Below are positions 5,010 to 5,592 of a stretch of 5,592 nt of DNA, piece by piece (positions within the stretch are counted from its first letter, which is position 1; every line of letters starts with the position of its first letter). The DNA is taken from assembly GCA_002394525.1 (NCBI GenBank), contig DGUF01000117.1, positions 1-5,592 on the forward strand, read 5' to 3'. The position numbers and the translations under genes are program-made. Below the pieces are notes generated by a model that saw only the letters and a list, made by a program, of their open reading frames with translations, did not search any database and had not been told where the DNA came from. The DNA comes from Lachnospiraceae bacterium UBA4317. Its GTDB lineage: Bacteria > Bacillota_A > Clostridia > Lachnospirales > Lachnospiraceae.

Positions 5010-5037
5010 GCCGGATCTGTACGAATCAGATCCCGGC
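5010..5037 (-). other. second hairpin in the rpmA 3' untranslated region
   Basis: GCCGGATCTG (5010-5019) pairs with CAGATCCCGGC (5027-5037), giving 10 base pairs with a single bulged base around a 7-base loop (5020-5026). There is no T-run. Together with 4950-4971 and the terminator it makes three stem-loops in a row after rpmA. Otherwise I see nothing identifiable in 4929-5071. Confidence 0.4.
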
Positions 5038-5071
5038 AAGACGCGGCCGGCGGTCAATGCCGCAGTCCGGA

Positions 5072-5380
5072 TCAGGCCTCTGCTTCCACAGCCTCTGCTG
5101 CCTCAACGGGGTGCACGGAAGCTCTCTTGCGGAACTTGCCGAAGCGCTCGAAACGAAGGACGCCGTCTGTAAGAGCATACAGGGTGTCATCTCCGCCGAT
5201 GCCTACGTTGAGACCGGGGTGGATGTGGGTGCCGCGCTGTCTGTAAAGGATGTTGCCGGCTTTGACAAACTGGCCGTCCGCCCTCTTGGCGCCCAGACGC
5301 TTTGCGTTGGAGTCACGGCCGTTCTTGGTGGAGCCCATTCCCTTTTTATGCGCGAAGAACTGAAGATTCAGGTTCATCAT
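5072..5380 (-). CDS. rpmA: Ribosomal protein bL27, with Prp-cleavable N-terminus
   Basis: bL27 is a 50S subunit protein whose N-terminus reaches the peptidyl-transferase centre. The 102-residue precursor begins [24 protein letters not shown] (6-9) followed by AHKKG matches the Firmicutes pattern cut by Prp after the second Phe, so mature L27 would begin at Ala10. The core [20 protein letters not shown] (17-36) and [13 protein letters not shown] (44-56) is strongly conserved. The protein ends in an acidic Ala/Glu tail, [10 protein letters not shown] (93-102), after the point where B. subtilis L27 stops. AAGGAGG 8 bases before the first of two adjacent ATGs supports 5380; the 9-residue leader then matches the usual length. 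It starts 3 bases after the prp stop and is probably translationally coupled to it. Confidence 0.99.
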   Translation of the reverse strand: MMNLNLQFFAHKKGMGSTKNGRDSNAKRLGAKRADGQFVKAGNILYRQRGTHIHPGLNVGIGGDDTLYALTDGVLRFERFGKFRKRASVHPVEAAEAVEAEA

Positions 5381-5383
5381 GGT

Positions 5384-5592
5384 TCATTCCTCCTTGAGAT
5401 TGATAACGAGATAGTCCCCGCCGTAGCTGTCCCTGACACTTTGCAGTCCCAGGACCATGCTGTCGACGAGAAGCGCAGCTTTTTCATCAGGGGGAGTCTC
5501 AAAGCGGCAGGAAAGCTCGCCGCCCTCTTCGGCAGCAGCCCATGTGATGTCCGCTCCCGCGAGCGCTTCGAGGCTGTTGATCGTGTTGATGA
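5384..5592 (-). CDS. prp: Prp, ribosomal-processing cysteine protease (C-terminal part only)
   Basis: Prp removes the N-terminal extension of L27 in Firmicutes and related phyla. The window holds the last 68 codons, from INTINSLEALAGADITW through GGELSCRF to SYGGDYLVINLKEE and a TGA at 5384-5386. The identification rests on these residues, which resemble the C-terminal half of YsxB/Prp, and on the conserved position directly before rpmA. The catalytic His and Cys lie in the N-terminal half, beyond the window edge, so activity cannot be judged. The final Lys-Glu-Glu codons contain the AAGGAGG of rpmA. rplU (L21) is expected just outside the window. Confidence 0.92.
   Translation of the reverse strand, partial: INTINSLEALAGADITWAAAEEGGELSCRFETPPDEKAALLVDSMVLGLQSVRDSYGGDYLVINLKEE
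5389..5395 (-). promoter_or_regulatory. rpmA ribosome binding site inside the prp 3' end
   Basis: The minus strand reads AAGGAGG, encoding part of the last prp residues (Lys-Glu-Glu), with 8 bases to the rpmA ATG at 5380. Ribosomes terminating on prp would be placed to start rpmA, linking synthesis of protease and substrate. Confidence 0.85.

Noticed and set aside
4950..5037. The two rpmA 3' hairpins as terminators
   Set aside because: Neither is followed by a T-run on either strand; the real terminator is downstream at 4887-4928.

Overview
The window carries a conserved Firmicutes housekeeping block on the minus strand, in transcription order prp (cut by the window edge) - rpmA - obgE - yhbY - nadD - yqeK - rsfS. 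It faces lexA on the plus strand. The SOS-type LexA, the L27 precursor with a Prp-cleavable N-terminus, strong AGGAGG ribosome binding sites and this gene order point to a Clostridia member. The protein sequences look most like Lachnospiraceae, and the coding DNA is fairly GC-rich for that family. The family assignment comes from recognising the proteins, not from a search.

Layout. Positions 1-131 are an open frame running in from the left, probably the 3' end of an unidentified gene; its stop codon overlaps the lexA ribosome binding site. A degenerate LexA-box-like sequence and a -10-like hexamer lie inside this tail. lexA spans 145-780. The 278-base convergent gap to rsfS holds a strong hairpin terminator (895-938), oriented for the minus-strand operon and possibly used from both sides. 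It also holds a degenerate 13-base tandem repeat (946-1020) and a small hairpin just past the rsfS stop. rsfS (1059-1457), yqeK (1475-2071, probable TTG start), nadD (2232-2924), yhbY (2972-3277) and obgE (3412-4707) follow on the minus strand. The 364-base gap between obgE and rpmA (4708-5071) holds about 22 in-phase units of an AGCT-based heptamer repeat, a well-formed terminator for the rpmA transcript, and two further hairpins. rpmA (5072-5380) and the C-terminal part of prp (5384-5592) close the window, separated by 3 bases.

How the genes work together. Prp removes the N-terminal extension of L27. Obg, YhbY and RsfS act in assembly or silencing of the large ribosomal subunit. NadD makes nicotinate adenine dinucleotide for NAD synthesis. 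YqeK is an HD-domain hydrolase of diadenosine tetraphosphate. LexA is the separate SOS repressor.

I see no previously undescribed system made of new proteins. The unusual content is non-coding: the phased, strand-switching heptamer array beside the rpmA terminator and upstream of obgE, and the 13-base repeat after rsfS. Start-site questions in yqeK and nadD and the acidic L27 tail are smaller points.
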